Source: Streptomyces cylindrosporus (lineage in GTDB: Bacteria; Actinomycetota; Actinomycetes; Streptomycetales; Streptomycetaceae). From it: 64,000 bases of DNA. Each line of letters opens with the position of its first letter. Position 1 is the first letter of the stretch. A model generated the notes under the pieces. That model was not told the origin of the DNA. It saw nothing but the letters and a program-made list of their open reading frames with translations, and did not search any database. Below, in pieces: positions 1-8,416 of this stretch. The stretch covers positions 162,594 through 226,593 of the forward strand of contig NZ_JALDAY010000019.1 in NCBI RefSeq assembly GCF_022698165.1, in the 5' to 3' direction. The position numbers and the translations under genes are program-made.

Positions 1-1
1 G

Positions 2-472
2 TACGCGCGTGCGGTGACCCGGGCGGCGGTCGACGGGCTGGACGACGAACGGCTGGACGCCCTGGTCGAGGTGCGGCTGGCCCGGCAGGACGTACTGCGG
101 GCGGATCCGCCGTTGGAACTGGCAGCGGTCCTGGACGAGGCGGTGCTGCACCGGGAGATCGGCGGTCCGGACGTGATGGCCCGCCAGCTGGAGCGGCTCA
201 TGGAGGCCGCCCGGCTGCCCCAAGTGCGGCTCCAGGTACTGCCGTTCACTGCCGGGGCACATGTCGGTGTCACGGGCCCTTTCGTAATCTTCTCATTTTC
301 GCGCACTTCTGATCTGGACGTGGTTGTTCTCGACCACTTGACGAGTAGCCTCTACCTCGAACGGAAAGAAGACCTCCAGGCCTATACGGAGGCCTTCAAC
401 GCCCTTCAGGTCCACGCCCTTTCGCCCGAGGAATCGCTGGATTACATCGCCGGGAAAGTCGACGGCGCGTAA
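2..472 (+). CDS. Scr1-type (DUF5753) transcriptional regulator, C-terminal part
   Basis: The reading frame is open from base 2 and carries no start of its own, so this is the C-terminal part of a gene that begins upstream of the window. The visible 156 residues match the DUF5753 domain that follows an N-terminal helix-turn-helix in the large Streptomyces family named after Scr1. The recognisable stretch is MARQLERLMEAAR, then a beta-rich segment (LQVLPFTAGAHVGVTGPF), ending near an LSPEESLDYI helix. The family normally sits directly upstream of a DUF397 gene, as here (9-nt gap). Such pairs are described as toxin-antitoxin-like regulators, but the real target is usually unknown. The DNA-binding half cannot be seen. 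Confidence 0.85.
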   Translation, partial: YARAVTRAAVDGLDDERLDALVEVRLARQDVLRADPPLELAAVLDEAVLHREIGGPDVMARQLERLMEAARLPQVRLQVLPFTAGAHVGVTGPFVIFSFSRTSDLDVVVLDHLTSSLYLERKEDLQAYTEAFNALQVHALSPEESLDYIAGKVDGA

Positions 473-481
473 GGAGGCACC

Positions 482-709
482 ATGTCTGCACTGCCTCGGA
501 ACGTACCTTCCAGTACCGAACCGACCGACGTGCGGTGGCTGCGCAGCAGCTACAGCACCGGAGCGAACAACTGCGTCGAGACGGCACTGCCGCACTCCGG
601 CCCCTGGGCCGGGCTGCTCGCGGTGCGCGACTCCAAAGACCCGGCCGGACCCGCGCTGCTCTTCTCCCCCGAGAGCTGGGCGGGTTTCACGGCCGCGTTC
701 AAGTCCTGA
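482..709 (+). CDS. DUF397 domain protein
   Basis: A 75-residue protein with the DUF397 pattern: W-x-x-S-S-Y-S near residue 18 (WLRSSYS), then N-x-C-V-E (NNCVE), VRDSKDP, and a C-terminal W-x-x-F (WAGFTAAFK). The start ATG has AAGGAGG seven to nine bases upstream, partly overlapping the end of the preceding gene. DUF397 proteins are small partners of Scr1/DUF5753 regulators in Streptomyces and are thought to act with them in growth or developmental control, often acting like the toxin of the pair. No biochemical activity can be read from the sequence. Confidence 0.9.
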   Translation: MSALPRNVPSSTEPTDVRWLRSSYSTGANNCVETALPHSGPWAGLLAVRDSKDPAGPALLFSPESWAGFTAAFKS

Positions 710-750
710 TCAGTTCCGCATCGCGCGACACACGGCCGTGTCACGCCGAC

Positions 751-1878
751 TCATGGTCGCGTTTCGCCGATCACCCGTACAGCGCGTTCGATCTGCGCCC
801 CGGAGAGGTCCGCGCGGGCGGTGAGCCTCAGCCGTGAGATGCCGTCGGGCACGGAAGGAGGACGGAAACAGCCCACGGCGAGGCCTGCCGTACGGCAGTC
901 GGCCGCCCACCGCACGGCCCCCTCCGGGGACGGCGCACGAACCGAGACCACCGCGGCGTCCGGGCGTACCGCCTCATGGCCCGCGGCGGTCAGGCGTGCG
1001 TGCAGTTCCGCCGCCACGGCACGCGCGCGTGCCGCACGCTCCGGCTCGCCGCGCAGCAGCCTGAGCGCCGCCAGGGCCGCGCCCGCCGCCGCGGGGGCGA
1101 GGCCCGTGTCGAAGATGAACGTCCGGGCCGCGTTGACCAGATGGTCGACGACCCGGGCCGGGCCGAGGACCACGCCGCCCTGGCTGCCGAGCGACTTCGA
1201 CAGGGTGGCCGTCACGACCACGTCCTCGGCGCCCGCGAGCCCCGCCGCAAACGGCGCTCCCCTACCGCCGTCGCCCAGCACGCCGAGCCCGTGCGCATCG
1301 TCGACGACCAGCCCCGCCCCGCGCTCCCGGCAGGCCTCGGCGTACGCGGCCAGCGGGGCGGCGTCGCCGTCCACCGAGAAGACCGTGTCGGAGACGAGCA
1401 CCGCCGGGCCCTCGTGCGTGCGCAGCGCCTTGCGCACGGCCTCCGGGTCGGAGTGCGGCACGACCTGGGTGGTGCCGCGGGCCAGCCGGCAGCCGTCGAT
1501 CAGCGAGGCGTGGTTGCCCGCGTCGGAGACGATCAGCGAGCCGTGCGGGGCCAGCGTGGTGACCGCGGCGAGGTTCGCCGCGTAGCCGGAGGAGAAGACC
1601 AGCGCCGCCTCGAAGCCGCAGAAGCCGGCCAGCTCCCGCTCCAGCTCGGTGTGCAGCTCCGTCGTGCCGGTGACGAGCCGGGAGCCGGTGGAGCCGCCGC
1701 CCCAGGTCCGGGCGGCCTCGGCGGCACCCTCGGCGATCGCCGGGTGGTGGGCCAGGCCCAGGTAGTCGTTGCTCGCGAGGTCGAGCAGCGGGGACTCGGC
1801 CGGGCGCGGCCGAAGGGTCCGTACGAGCCCGGCGCGGCGGCGCAGCCGCGCCTGTTCGTCGATCCAGCCGAACGCCAT
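751..1878 (-). CDS. bioF: 8-amino-7-oxononanoate synthase (biotin synthesis)
   Basis: BioF joins pimeloyl-CoA (or pimeloyl-ACP) to L-alanine with loss of CO2, the first step of the biotin bicyclic ring pathway, and uses PLP. The 375-residue protein has the alpha-oxoamine synthase features in order: SNDYLGL near residue 37, GGGSTGSRL near 62, SGYAAN near 96, VDDAHGLG near 190, and the PLP lysine in TLSKSLGSQGG (K228). Its start has a strong GGAGGA a few bases upstream. The gene is divergent from bioB-bioA-bioD across about 147 bp, so both arms are probably controlled together. No bioC, bioH or bioW for the pimeloyl precursor is present in this window. Confidence 0.93.
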   Translation of the reverse strand: MAFGWIDEQARLRRRAGLVRTLRPRPAESPLLDLASNDYLGLAHHPAIAEGAAEAARTWGGGSTGSRLVTGTTELHTELERELAGFCGFEAALVFSSGYAANLAAVTTLAPHGSLIVSDAGNHASLIDGCRLARGTTQVVPHSDPEAVRKALRTHEGPAVLVSDTVFSVDGDAAPLAAYAEACRERGAGLVVDDAHGLGVLGDGGRGAPFAAGLAGAEDVVVTATLSKSLGSQGGVVLGPARVVDHLVNAARTFIFDTGLAPAAAGAALAALRLLRGEPERAARARAVAAELHARLTAAGHEAVRPDAAVVSVRAPSPEGAVRWAADCRTAGLAVGCFRPPSVPDGISRLRLTARADLSGAQIERAVRVIGETRP

Positions 1879-2025
1879 GGCTCCTCCGGGGCTTTTGTAG
1901 GCAGTGGACAGACATTAGCCGGACGGCCGGCACCCCAGGATGTGGCAATACACACACGACGAAGTGCACGTCTTGTTCATTCTCTCCTTGGCCCGGGGCG
2001 GGTCCGTAGGACAGGATCGGCTCTC

Positions 2026-3225
2026 ATGGACCTGCTGAACACGCTGGTGGACAAGGGGCTTCGGCGCGAACTGCCGACCCGCGAGGAAGCTCTTGCCGTC
2101 CTCGCCACCTCAGACGACGACCTGCTCGACGTGGTGGCCGCGGCCGGCAAGGTGCGCCGGCACTGGTTCGGCCGACGGGTGAAACTCAACTACCTCGTCA
2201 ACTTGAAGTCCGGACTGTGTCCGGAGGACTGCTCCTACTGCTCCCAGCGGCTCGGCTCCGACACCGGGATCCTGAAGTACACCTGGCTCAAGCCCGAGCA
2301 GGCCTCCCAGGCGGCCGCCGCGGGTCTGGCGGGCGGCGCCAAGCGGGTCTGCCTGGTGGCGTCCGGGCGCGGCCCGACCGACCGGGACGTGGACCGGGTC
2401 GCCGGCACCATCAAGGCGATCAAGGAGCAGAACGAGGGCGTCGAGGTGTGCGCCTGCCTCGGTCTGCTCTCCGACGGCCAGGCCGAGCGGCTGCGCGAGG
2501 CGGGCGCCGACGCCTACAACCACAACCTCAACACGTCCGAGTCGACGTACGGGGAGATCACCACCACCCACACGTACGCCGACCGCGTCGACACCGTCAC
2601 CAAGGCGCACGCGGCCGGTCTGTCCGCCTGCTCGGGCCTCATCGCGGGCATGGGCGAGACGGACGAGGACCTCGTGGACGTCGTCTTCTCGCTGCGCGAG
2701 CTGGACCCCGACTCGGTGCCGGTCAACTTCCTGATCCCGGTCGAGGGCACCCCGCTGGCCAAGGAGTGGAACCTCACCCCGCAGCGCTGTCTGCGCATCC
2801 TGGCGATGGTCCGCTTCGTCTGCCCGGACGTCGAGGTCCGTATCGCGGGCGGCCGTGAGGTCCACCTGCGGACCATGCAGCCCCTGGCGCTGAACCTGGC
2901 CAACTCGATCTTCCTCGGCGACTACCTGACCACCGAGGGCCAGGCCGGCAAGGCCGACCTGGAGATGATCGCGGACGCCGGCTTCGAGGTGGAGGGCGCG
3001 GACCAGGTCACGCTGCCCGAGCACCGGGCGACGGCGGGCGGCGGCTGCGGCTCCCACGCGGAGAGCGGCTGCGGCTCCCACGAGGACGCCGGGTGCGGGT
3101 CGCACGCGGGCGGCGGAGTCTGCGGTACGGCGGCCGCGGCGACGGCAACGGCGACCGAGGCCCGCACGGACCTGGTGGCCGTACGCCGCCGCGGTGCCGG
3201 AACGGACCTCGCGCCCAATGCCTGA
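2026..3225 (+). CDS. bioB: Biotin synthase with Cys/His-rich C-terminal tail
   Basis: BioB is the radical SAM enzyme that inserts sulfur into dethiobiotin. The Cx3Cx2C cluster motif is CPEDCSYC (C65, C69, C72), followed by the usual BioB landmarks YNHNLNTSE, GLIAGMGET and IAGGREVHLR. The ATG at 2026 was chosen over upstream in-frame starts because family homology begins there. It lacks a clear Shine-Dalgarno and may be leaderless (TTGGCC 1988-1993, CAGGAT 2012-2017). After the normal end of the fold (about residue 335) there is an added tail of about 60 residues with three CGSH units at C341, C349 and C357 and a further Cys at 366. The stop codon overlaps the bioA start by 8 nt, so translation is coupled. 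Confidence 0.96.
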   Translation: MDLLNTLVDKGLRRELPTREEALAVLATSDDDLLDVVAAAGKVRRHWFGRRVKLNYLVNLKSGLCPEDCSYCSQRLGSDTGILKYTWLKPEQASQAAAAGLAGGAKRVCLVASGRGPTDRDVDRVAGTIKAIKEQNEGVEVCACLGLLSDGQAERLREAGADAYNHNLNTSESTYGEITTTHTYADRVDTVTKAHAAGLSACSGLIAGMGETDEDLVDVVFSLRELDPDSVPVNFLIPVEGTPLAKEWNLTPQRCLRILAMVRFVCPDVEVRIAGGREVHLRTMQPLALNLANSIFLGDYLTTEGQAGKADLEMIADAGFEVEGADQVTLPEHRATAGGGCGSHAESGCGSHEDAGCGSHAGGGVCGTAAAATATATEARTDLVAVRRRGAGTDLAPNA

Positions 3226-4498
3226 CCTGCCCGTCCCCGACCTCCTGGAGCTCGACCGACGGCATGTGTGGCACCCGTACGGGCCCATGCCCGGCCGGGT
3301 CGACCCGCTCGTCGTGGAGTCGGCGAGCGGGGTGCGGTTGAGGCTGGCGGACGGCTCGGGCGAGCTGGTCGACGGGATGTCGTCCTGGTGGTCGGCGATC
3401 CACGGCTACAACCACCCGGTGCTCAACGAGGCGGCGCGCGAGCAGCTCGGCCGGATGAGCCATGTGATGTTCGGCGGGCTCACCCACGAGCCCGCCGTAC
3501 GCCTGGCGAAGCTCCTTGTCGACATGTCACCCGACGGGCTGGAGCACGTCTTCCTCGCCGACTCCGGGTCGGTGTCGGTCGAGGTCGCGGTCAAGATGTG
3601 CCTGCAGTACTGGCGCTCCCTGGGCCGCCCCGGCAAGCAGCGCCTGCTGACCTGGCGCGGCGGCTACCACGGCGACACCTGGCAGCCGATGTCGGTGTGC
3701 GACCCCGAGGGCGGGATGCACGAGCTGTGGTCCGGGGTGCTGCCCCGGCAGGTCTTCGTGGACGCGCCGCCGGCCGAGTACGAGGAGTCGTACGCCGAAC
3801 GGCTGCGCGCGGCGATCGCCGGGCACGCCGACGAGCTGGCCGCGGTGATCGTGGAGCCGGTGGTGCAGGGCGCGGGCGGGATGCGGTTCCACTCCCCCGC
3901 GTATCTGCGGGTGCTGCGCGAGGCGTGCGACGCGCACGACGTGCTGCTGGTGTTCGACGAGATCGCGACCGGGTTCGGGCGCACGGGCGCGCTGTTCGCG
4001 GCCGACCACGCGGCGGTGACGCCGGACGTGATGTGCGTGGGCAAGGCGCTGACCGGCGGATACCTGACGATGGCGGCGACGCTGTGCACTGCGCGGGTGG
4101 CGGACGGCATCTCGCGCGGTGAGGTCCCGGTGCTCGCGCACGGGCCGACGTTCATGGGCAACCCGCTCGCCGCGTCCGTGGCTTGCGCCTCGCTCGGCCT
4201 GCTGCTGGGGCAGGACTGGCTGGGCGAGGTCAAGCGGATCGAGGCGGGCCTGCGGGAAGGCCTGGCCGAAGCCGCCTCGCTCCCGGGCGTGCAGGACGTA
4301 CGGGTGCTCGGCGCGATCGGGGTCGTGCAGCTGGACCACGAGGTCGACATGAGGGCGGCCACGGCCGCCGCCGTACGGGAGGGCGTGTGGCTGCGGCCGT
4401 TCCGCGACCTCGTCTACACGATGCCGCCGTACGTCACCGGCGACGCGGACCTGGCGCGGATCGCGCGCGCGGTGTGCGCGGCGGCGCGGGAGGGATGA
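3218..4498 (+). CDS. bioA: Adenosylmethionine-8-amino-7-oxononanoate aminotransferase
   Basis: BioA transfers an amino group from S-adenosylmethionine to 8-amino-7-oxononanoate, giving 7,8-diaminononanoate. The 426-residue protein starts PDLPVPDLLELDRRHVWHPYG, where RRHVWHPYGPM is typical of BioA and accounts for substrate and SAM binding. It also shows DGMSSWWSAIHGYNHP, the class III aminotransferase Asp in LVFDEIATGFGRTG, and the PLP lysine in GKALTGGYL (K276). I chose the ATG at 3218, which overlaps the bioB stop, rather than an ATG 24 nt upstream. It is the middle gene of the bioB-bioA-bioD operon, with bioD starting 1 nt after its stop. Confidence 0.95.
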   Translation: MPDLPVPDLLELDRRHVWHPYGPMPGRVDPLVVESASGVRLRLADGSGELVDGMSSWWSAIHGYNHPVLNEAAREQLGRMSHVMFGGLTHEPAVRLAKLLVDMSPDGLEHVFLADSGSVSVEVAVKMCLQYWRSLGRPGKQRLLTWRGGYHGDTWQPMSVCDPEGGMHELWSGVLPRQVFVDAPPAEYEESYAERLRAAIAGHADELAAVIVEPVVQGAGGMRFHSPAYLRVLREACDAHDVLLVFDEIATGFGRTGALFAADHAAVTPDVMCVGKALTGGYLTMAATLCTARVADGISRGEVPVLAHGPTFMGNPLAASVACASLGLLLGQDWLGEVKRIEAGLREGLAEAASLPGVQDVRVLGAIGVVQLDHEVDMRAATAAAVREGVWLRPFRDLVYTMPPYVTGDADLARIARAVCAAAREG

Positions 4499-4499
4499 C

Positions 4500-5216
4500 A
4501 TGCCGGTACTGGTGATCACGGGGACCGGAACCGAGGTCGGCAAGACGGTCACGACGGCCGCGGTCGCCGCGTCGGCGGTGGCGGCGGGCCGCTCGGTGGC
4601 CGTGCTCAAGGCCGCGCAGACGGGCGTACGGCCGGACGAGGCCGGGGACGCGCAGGAGGTGGCGCGGCTCGCGGGTGCCGTGACGGCGGCCGAACTGGCC
4701 CGCTATCCCGAGCCGTTGGCGCCGGCGACGGCCGCGCGGCGGGCCGGGATGACGCCGGTGCGGCCGCAGGACGTCGCCGAGGCGGCTGCCAAGCTGGCCA
4801 CCGAGCACGACCTCGTACTGGTCGAGGGCGCGGGCGGGCTGCTGGTCCGCTTCGACCAGGCGGGCGGCACGCTGGCGGACGCGGCGCAGCTGCTGCGGGC
4901 GCCGGTGCTGGTGGTGGCGTCGGCGGGCCTCGGCACCCTCAACACGACGGAGCTGACCTCCCGCGAACTGCGCTCACGCGGCCTGGAGTTGCTGGGCGTG
5001 GTCATCGGCGGCTGGCCCGACTCCCCGGACCTCGCGATGCGTTGCAACATCACCGACCTCTCGGAGGTCGCCGGGGCCCCCTTGCTGGGCGCCCTCCCGA
5101 TGGGCGCGGGCTCCCTCGCCCCCACCGACTTCCGCGCCAAGGCGCCGGGTTGGCTGGCACCGCGGCTGGACGGGACGTGGGACCCGGAGGCGTTCCGGGA
5201 GCGGGAAGCACCGTAA
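4500..5216 (+). CDS. bioD: Dethiobiotin synthetase
   Basis: BioD closes the ureido ring of dethiobiotin from diaminononanoate, CO2 and ATP. The 238-residue protein begins with the P-loop GTGTEVGKT (residues 8-16), followed by KAAQTGV (substrate lysine region) and VEGAGGLLV, all standard for the BioD fold; the later STLNTTEL-like segment (LGTLNTTEL) also matches. It starts 1 nt after the bioA stop, so it is translated with it. The C-terminal APGWLAPRLDGTWD stretch is common in actinobacterial BioD. Together with bioF, bioB and bioA, this gives the full late biotin pathway in about 4.5 kb. Confidence 0.95.
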   Translation: MPVLVITGTGTEVGKTVTTAAVAASAVAAGRSVAVLKAAQTGVRPDEAGDAQEVARLAGAVTAAELARYPEPLAPATAARRAGMTPVRPQDVAEAAAKLATEHDLVLVEGAGGLLVRFDQAGGTLADAAQLLRAPVLVVASAGLGTLNTTELTSRELRSRGLELLGVVIGGWPDSPDLAMRCNITDLSEVAGAPLLGALPMGAGSLAPTDFRAKAPGWLAPRLDGTWDPEAFREREAP

Positions 5217-5226
5217 CCGGGCCTCG

Positions 5227-7533
5227 TCACGCGGGATCCTCGCCTGCCCCGAGCAGCCGGACCAGCTCGATCCGGGAACGGATCCCCAACCTGCTGAACA
5301 CGCCCCGCAGATGGTGGTCGATCGTGCGGGGGCTCAGGGCGAGGCGGGCGGCTATCTCGCGGTTGGTGGCGCCGTCGGCGGCCATGCGGGCGATGACGTG
5401 CTGCTGGGCCGTGAGACGGCCGGTGGGGTCGTCGGTGCGGGTCGGGGTTGCCGGGGTGCCCAGGGCACGGAGTTCCGCTCGGGCCTGGGCGGCGCAATGC
5501 GGGGCGCCGAAGCAGTCGAAGGCCTCCAGCGCGCTGTGCAGGCGGTCGCGGGCCTCCGTACGGCGGCGCAGCCGGCGCAGCGCGCCGCCGAACAGCAGTT
5601 CCGTGCGGGCGCGTTCGAAGTCGCGGGTGCCGCCGGCGTGCAGGTCGAGGGCCTCGCGGTAGTGGTCGACCGCTTCGGCGCCGGGCGCGAGCAGGGCGCG
5701 GCAACGGGCGCTGAGGGCAAGGTCGTCGGGGCTGCGGACGGCGGTGGCCCAGCGGTGGTAGTCGGCGTGCGCGGCCCGGGCGACCCGGGTGTCGCCGGTG
5801 CGGACCGCGGCCTCGACGTAGTGCGGGGTGGCCAGGTGGCGGATGGCCCGGTGCCCGTGTCCGGGGCCGAACCCGGCGAGGGCGCGCAGGCGGGCCGAAG
5901 CGGCGGCGAAACGGCCGTCCGCGAGGTCGAGGAAGGCGAGCGCCCACTGGGCGAGCGCGGCGGGCAGACCGAGGCCGCGGGCGAGGGCGTACGACCGTGC
6001 GGTCGCCGCGCGGTCGCGGCAGCCGGCCTCGTCGCCGGTGACCGCGGCGAACATGGCGAGGGCGGCCTGCAGATGGCAGGCGCCGTTGTCCTGCCCGGTG
6101 GCGTGCGCCTGTCTCAGCGCGTCCGTGGCGGTGGCCGCGCCGGCGTGCGGGCGTCCGGTCCAGAAGTCGGCGTAGGCGCGGAACTCCAGGGCCTGTACGA
6201 CGGTGGCGGTCGCGCCGCGGGCCCGGGCCGAGGCGGCCGCCCGGACCGTGGCTGTACTGGCGCGGGTGTGGTCGCCGAGCATCAGCGCGGCGATCCCGGC
6301 GTGCACCAGCAGCGTGGGGTCGTCCCCGGGACCGCACCGTCCGGCAGTCTCCACCAGGAGCCTGCGGGCGTCCTCGTAACGCCCGTCGACGGCGGCCGCA
6401 AGCCCTCCCAGCAGCCCGGGCGGCGCAACGCCGAGCCGTCCGGAGATCCGGACGGCGTCCCGGCATCGACGCAGGTCACCGGTGTAGATGGCGGCTTCGG
6501 TGGCGCGGGCGAGGAGGTGGGCGGCTTCGGGGTTCGGGATGCGGTGAGCCGGTGCGGGGCCGACGGGAGGATCGGCGTCGGCACCGAGAGCACCGCGCAC
6601 CGAGTCCGCCGTAACCGCAGAACCGTTCCGCCAGCTCCCGGCTCCCACCCCTGGCCCCACGCCCGACCCCAACGCCTCGACCCGCCGCACCGCCCCCGCC
6701 ACCAGCCCGTCGAACGCCTCCATCGCGTTCCCCGCGCGTAGAGCGAACAGTCCGGCCAGGGCGTCGTCCGAGGTTCCCGTGGCCGCGAGTCGGCGTGCCC
6801 GGTCCGCGTCGCCCGCGTGCCACGCGTCCGTGGCGGCGCGGGTGCGCAGATGGGACTGGGTGAGGGGGTCCGGGCAGAGGGTGGCGGCACGTTCCAGGAG
6901 GGTTCGGGACAGGGCGAGTTGGCCGGATGCCCGGGCCCGGTCCGCCGCCGTGCGGAGTTCCGCCGCGAGTCGGGCGCTGGGCCCGAGCGCACCCGCTCCG
7001 CGGTGCCAGGAGCGGCGCGGTGTCTCGCCCTCGCCGCTCAGTACGCGTGCCAGCAGGCGGTGGACGTCGCGCCGGTCGGCCGGTGAGCCGCTCTCGTACG
7101 CGGCGATCCGCGTCCACGCGTCGCGGAAGACGACCCCGCCGGGCCCGGCGTGCGCGAGCCCCGCGGACTCGGCGGCCTCCAGCGGACGCGTGTCCAGCCG
7201 GGCGGCCGTGACCGCGCGCAGGAAGGCGTGCGTGGCGACCGGGTACTGGTCGGCGGCGGCGAGCAGCAGCAGGAGGCGGGTGTCGTCCGGGAGCGCCCGG
7301 ATCTCGGCGCGGTGGGCGCGCAGCAACGCCGGTGCCAGCTCGGCGGGTTCGGTCGGCAGCGGGTCCAGGCCGGCCGACTGGCGCTCGGTGAGCAGCGGTA
7401 CGAGCTCGGCGGCGGCGCGCGGATCCCCGTACACGGCGTGCAGGACCCGTACGCGGACGCCCTCGGGAAGCGGCGTCGTGCGCTGCGGTGGCGAAGTGCG
7501 GTCGAGAGGTGGGGGGTTCACCGGAGTCACCAC
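5227..7533 (-). CDS. Large LuxR-family transcriptional regulator lacking a P-loop
   Basis: A 768-residue protein with a C-terminal LuxR-type helix-turn-helix (LTAQQHVIARMAADGATNREIA, then SPRTIDHHLRGVFSRLGI, about residues 700-757). The middle is a long helical region of alternating Ala/Leu/Arg helices that resembles the TPR-like part of LAL (MalT-type) activators. Unlike classic LAL proteins of about 900 residues or more, there is no Walker A motif, so the ATPase domain is absent or reduced to its C-terminal part. It is divergent from the secreted lipase gene at 7649. In some streptomycetes a LuxR-type activator (LipR) controls an adjacent extracellular lipase, so a similar role is plausible but unproven here. 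Confidence 0.85.
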   Translation of the reverse strand: MVTPVNPPPLDRTSPPQRTTPLPEGVRVRVLHAVYGDPRAAAELVPLLTERQSAGLDPLPTEPAELAPALLRAHRAEIRALPDDTRLLLLLAAADQYPVATHAFLRAVTAARLDTRPLEAAESAGLAHAGPGGVVFRDAWTRIAAYESGSPADRRDVHRLLARVLSGEGETPRRSWHRGAGALGPSARLAAELRTAADRARASGQLALSRTLLERAATLCPDPLTQSHLRTRAATDAWHAGDADRARRLAATGTSDDALAGLFALRAGNAMEAFDGLVAGAVRRVEALGSGVGPGVGAGSWRNGSAVTADSVRGALGADADPPVGPAPAHRIPNPEAAHLLARATEAAIYTGDLRRCRDAVRISGRLGVAPPGLLGGLAAAVDGRYEDARRLLVETAGRCGPGDDPTLLVHAGIAALMLGDHTRASTATVRAAASARARGATATVVQALEFRAYADFWTGRPHAGAATATDALRQAHATGQDNGACHLQAALAMFAAVTGDEAGCRDRAATARSYALARGLGLPAALAQWALAFLDLADGRFAAASARLRALAGFGPGHGHRAIRHLATPHYVEAAVRTGDTRVARAAHADYHRWATAVRSPDDLALSARCRALLAPGAEAVDHYREALDLHAGGTRDFERARTELLFGGALRRLRRRTEARDRLHSALEAFDCFGAPHCAAQARAELRALGTPATPTRTDDPTGRLTAQQHVIARMAADGATNREIAARLALSPRTIDHHLRGVFSRLGIRSRIELVRLLGAGEDPA

Positions 7534-7543
7534 ACAACTGATG

Positions 7544-7558
7544 TTACTGGCGAGTTAA
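7544..7558. promoter_or_regulatory. Operator-like imperfect palindrome TTACTGGCGAGTTAA
   Basis: The sequence TTACTGGCGAGTTAA is a near-palindrome (TTACT...AGTtAA) lying 11 bp before the LuxR-family gene start and about 90 bp before the divergent lipase. Its position in the shared intergenic region and its symmetry suggest a regulator binding site. The regulator is unknown. Confidence 0.35.
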
Positions 7559-7648
7559 TTGAACCGTAAAGACCGGCGATTTCGCCGATGCGGCGCGCGT
7601 AGACCCGAGTTGACACTCCTGGCGACCCCATCCGTGTCAGGAGGCACC

Positions 7649-8335
7649 ATGCAGCGCTACCGGCGTCGTATCGCCACGGCTTTCTCGGCCGTGGTCGCAT
7701 CGCTCCTTCTGTCCCTCTCACTGTCGGCCGCCCCCGCCCGGGCGGCGACCCACGACCCGATCGTCTTCGTGCACGGTCTCAGCAGCGACTCCAGCAGCTG
7801 GGACGACTGGATCTCCGACTTCGAGGCGGACGGCTACTCGTCCTCCGAGCTGTACGCGTGGTCGTACGACTGGGGCCAGTCGAACGTCACCACGGCCTCG
7901 CAGCTGGCCACCGAGATCAAGAGCGTGCTGGCCAAGACCGGCGCTTCCAAGGTCGACATCGTCGCCCACTCGATGGGTGCGCTCAACTCCCGCTACTACC
8001 TGAAGAACCTCGGCGGAACCTCGTACGTCGACGACTTCGTCTCGGTCGCCGGCGTCAACCACGGCACCTCCGTCGCCACGTGGTGCGCGTGGCTGTACAC
8101 GTCCTGCAAGGAGATGCAGACCGGCAGCACGTTCCTCACCTCCCTCAACTCCGGTGACGAGACACCGGGCAGCGTCTCCTACGCCAGCTACTGGTCGGAC
8201 TGCGACAGCGCGGTCGTACCGAACAGCTCGGCGCTGCTGAGCGGCGCGACCAATGTCGACGCGGGCTGCATCTCGCACACCGACATGAACAACGACCACG
8301 GCGTCTACGAGCAGGTCCGGGACTTCATCTCCTGA
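7649..8335 (+). CDS. Secreted class 2 lipase (triacylglycerol lipase)
   Basis: A 228-residue protein with a signal peptide: MQRYRRRI, a hydrophobic core (AFSAVVASLLLSLSLS) and a cleavage-like AAPARAA near residue 32. The mature part follows the small lipase fold of the Bacillus LipA type: oxyanion segment IVFVHGLSSDSSSW, nucleophile in AHSMG (S108), an Asp region, and a late His (DHGVYEQV). It should hydrolyse fatty-acid esters outside the cell. AGGAGG lies at 7639-7644, five bases before the ATG, and a TTGACA at 7610 may be the -35. There are several Cys residues (WCAWLYTSCKE, DCD, GCIS), which suggests disulfides. Confidence 0.88.
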   Translation: MQRYRRRIATAFSAVVASLLLSLSLSAAPARAATHDPIVFVHGLSSDSSSWDDWISDFEADGYSSSELYAWSYDWGQSNVTTASQLATEIKSVLAKTGASKVDIVAHSMGALNSRYYLKNLGGTSYVDDFVSVAGVNHGTSVATWCAWLYTSCKEMQTGSTFLTSLNSGDETPGSVSYASYWSDCDSAVVPNSSALLSGATNVDAGCISHTDMNNDHGVYEQVRDFIS

Positions 8336-8416
8336 GCCCGGAACCCGGCAGCGGGGGTGCGCGGGATCCGTACGGGGGACAATCGCGGTAAGGCCCGTCC
8401 TGTGGAGGAGGTCCTC

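Noticed and set aside
1879..2025. A biotin-type operator between bioF and bioB
   Set aside because: I saw GTGCAC and GACG...CGTC near 1955-1972 but no palindrome close to a known BirA or BioQ site.
2110..3288. Long open frame on the minus strand opposite bioB
   Set aside because: Its amino-acid composition is Arg/Gly/Ala-rich and it simply mirrors the high third-position GC of bioB. It has no family motif.
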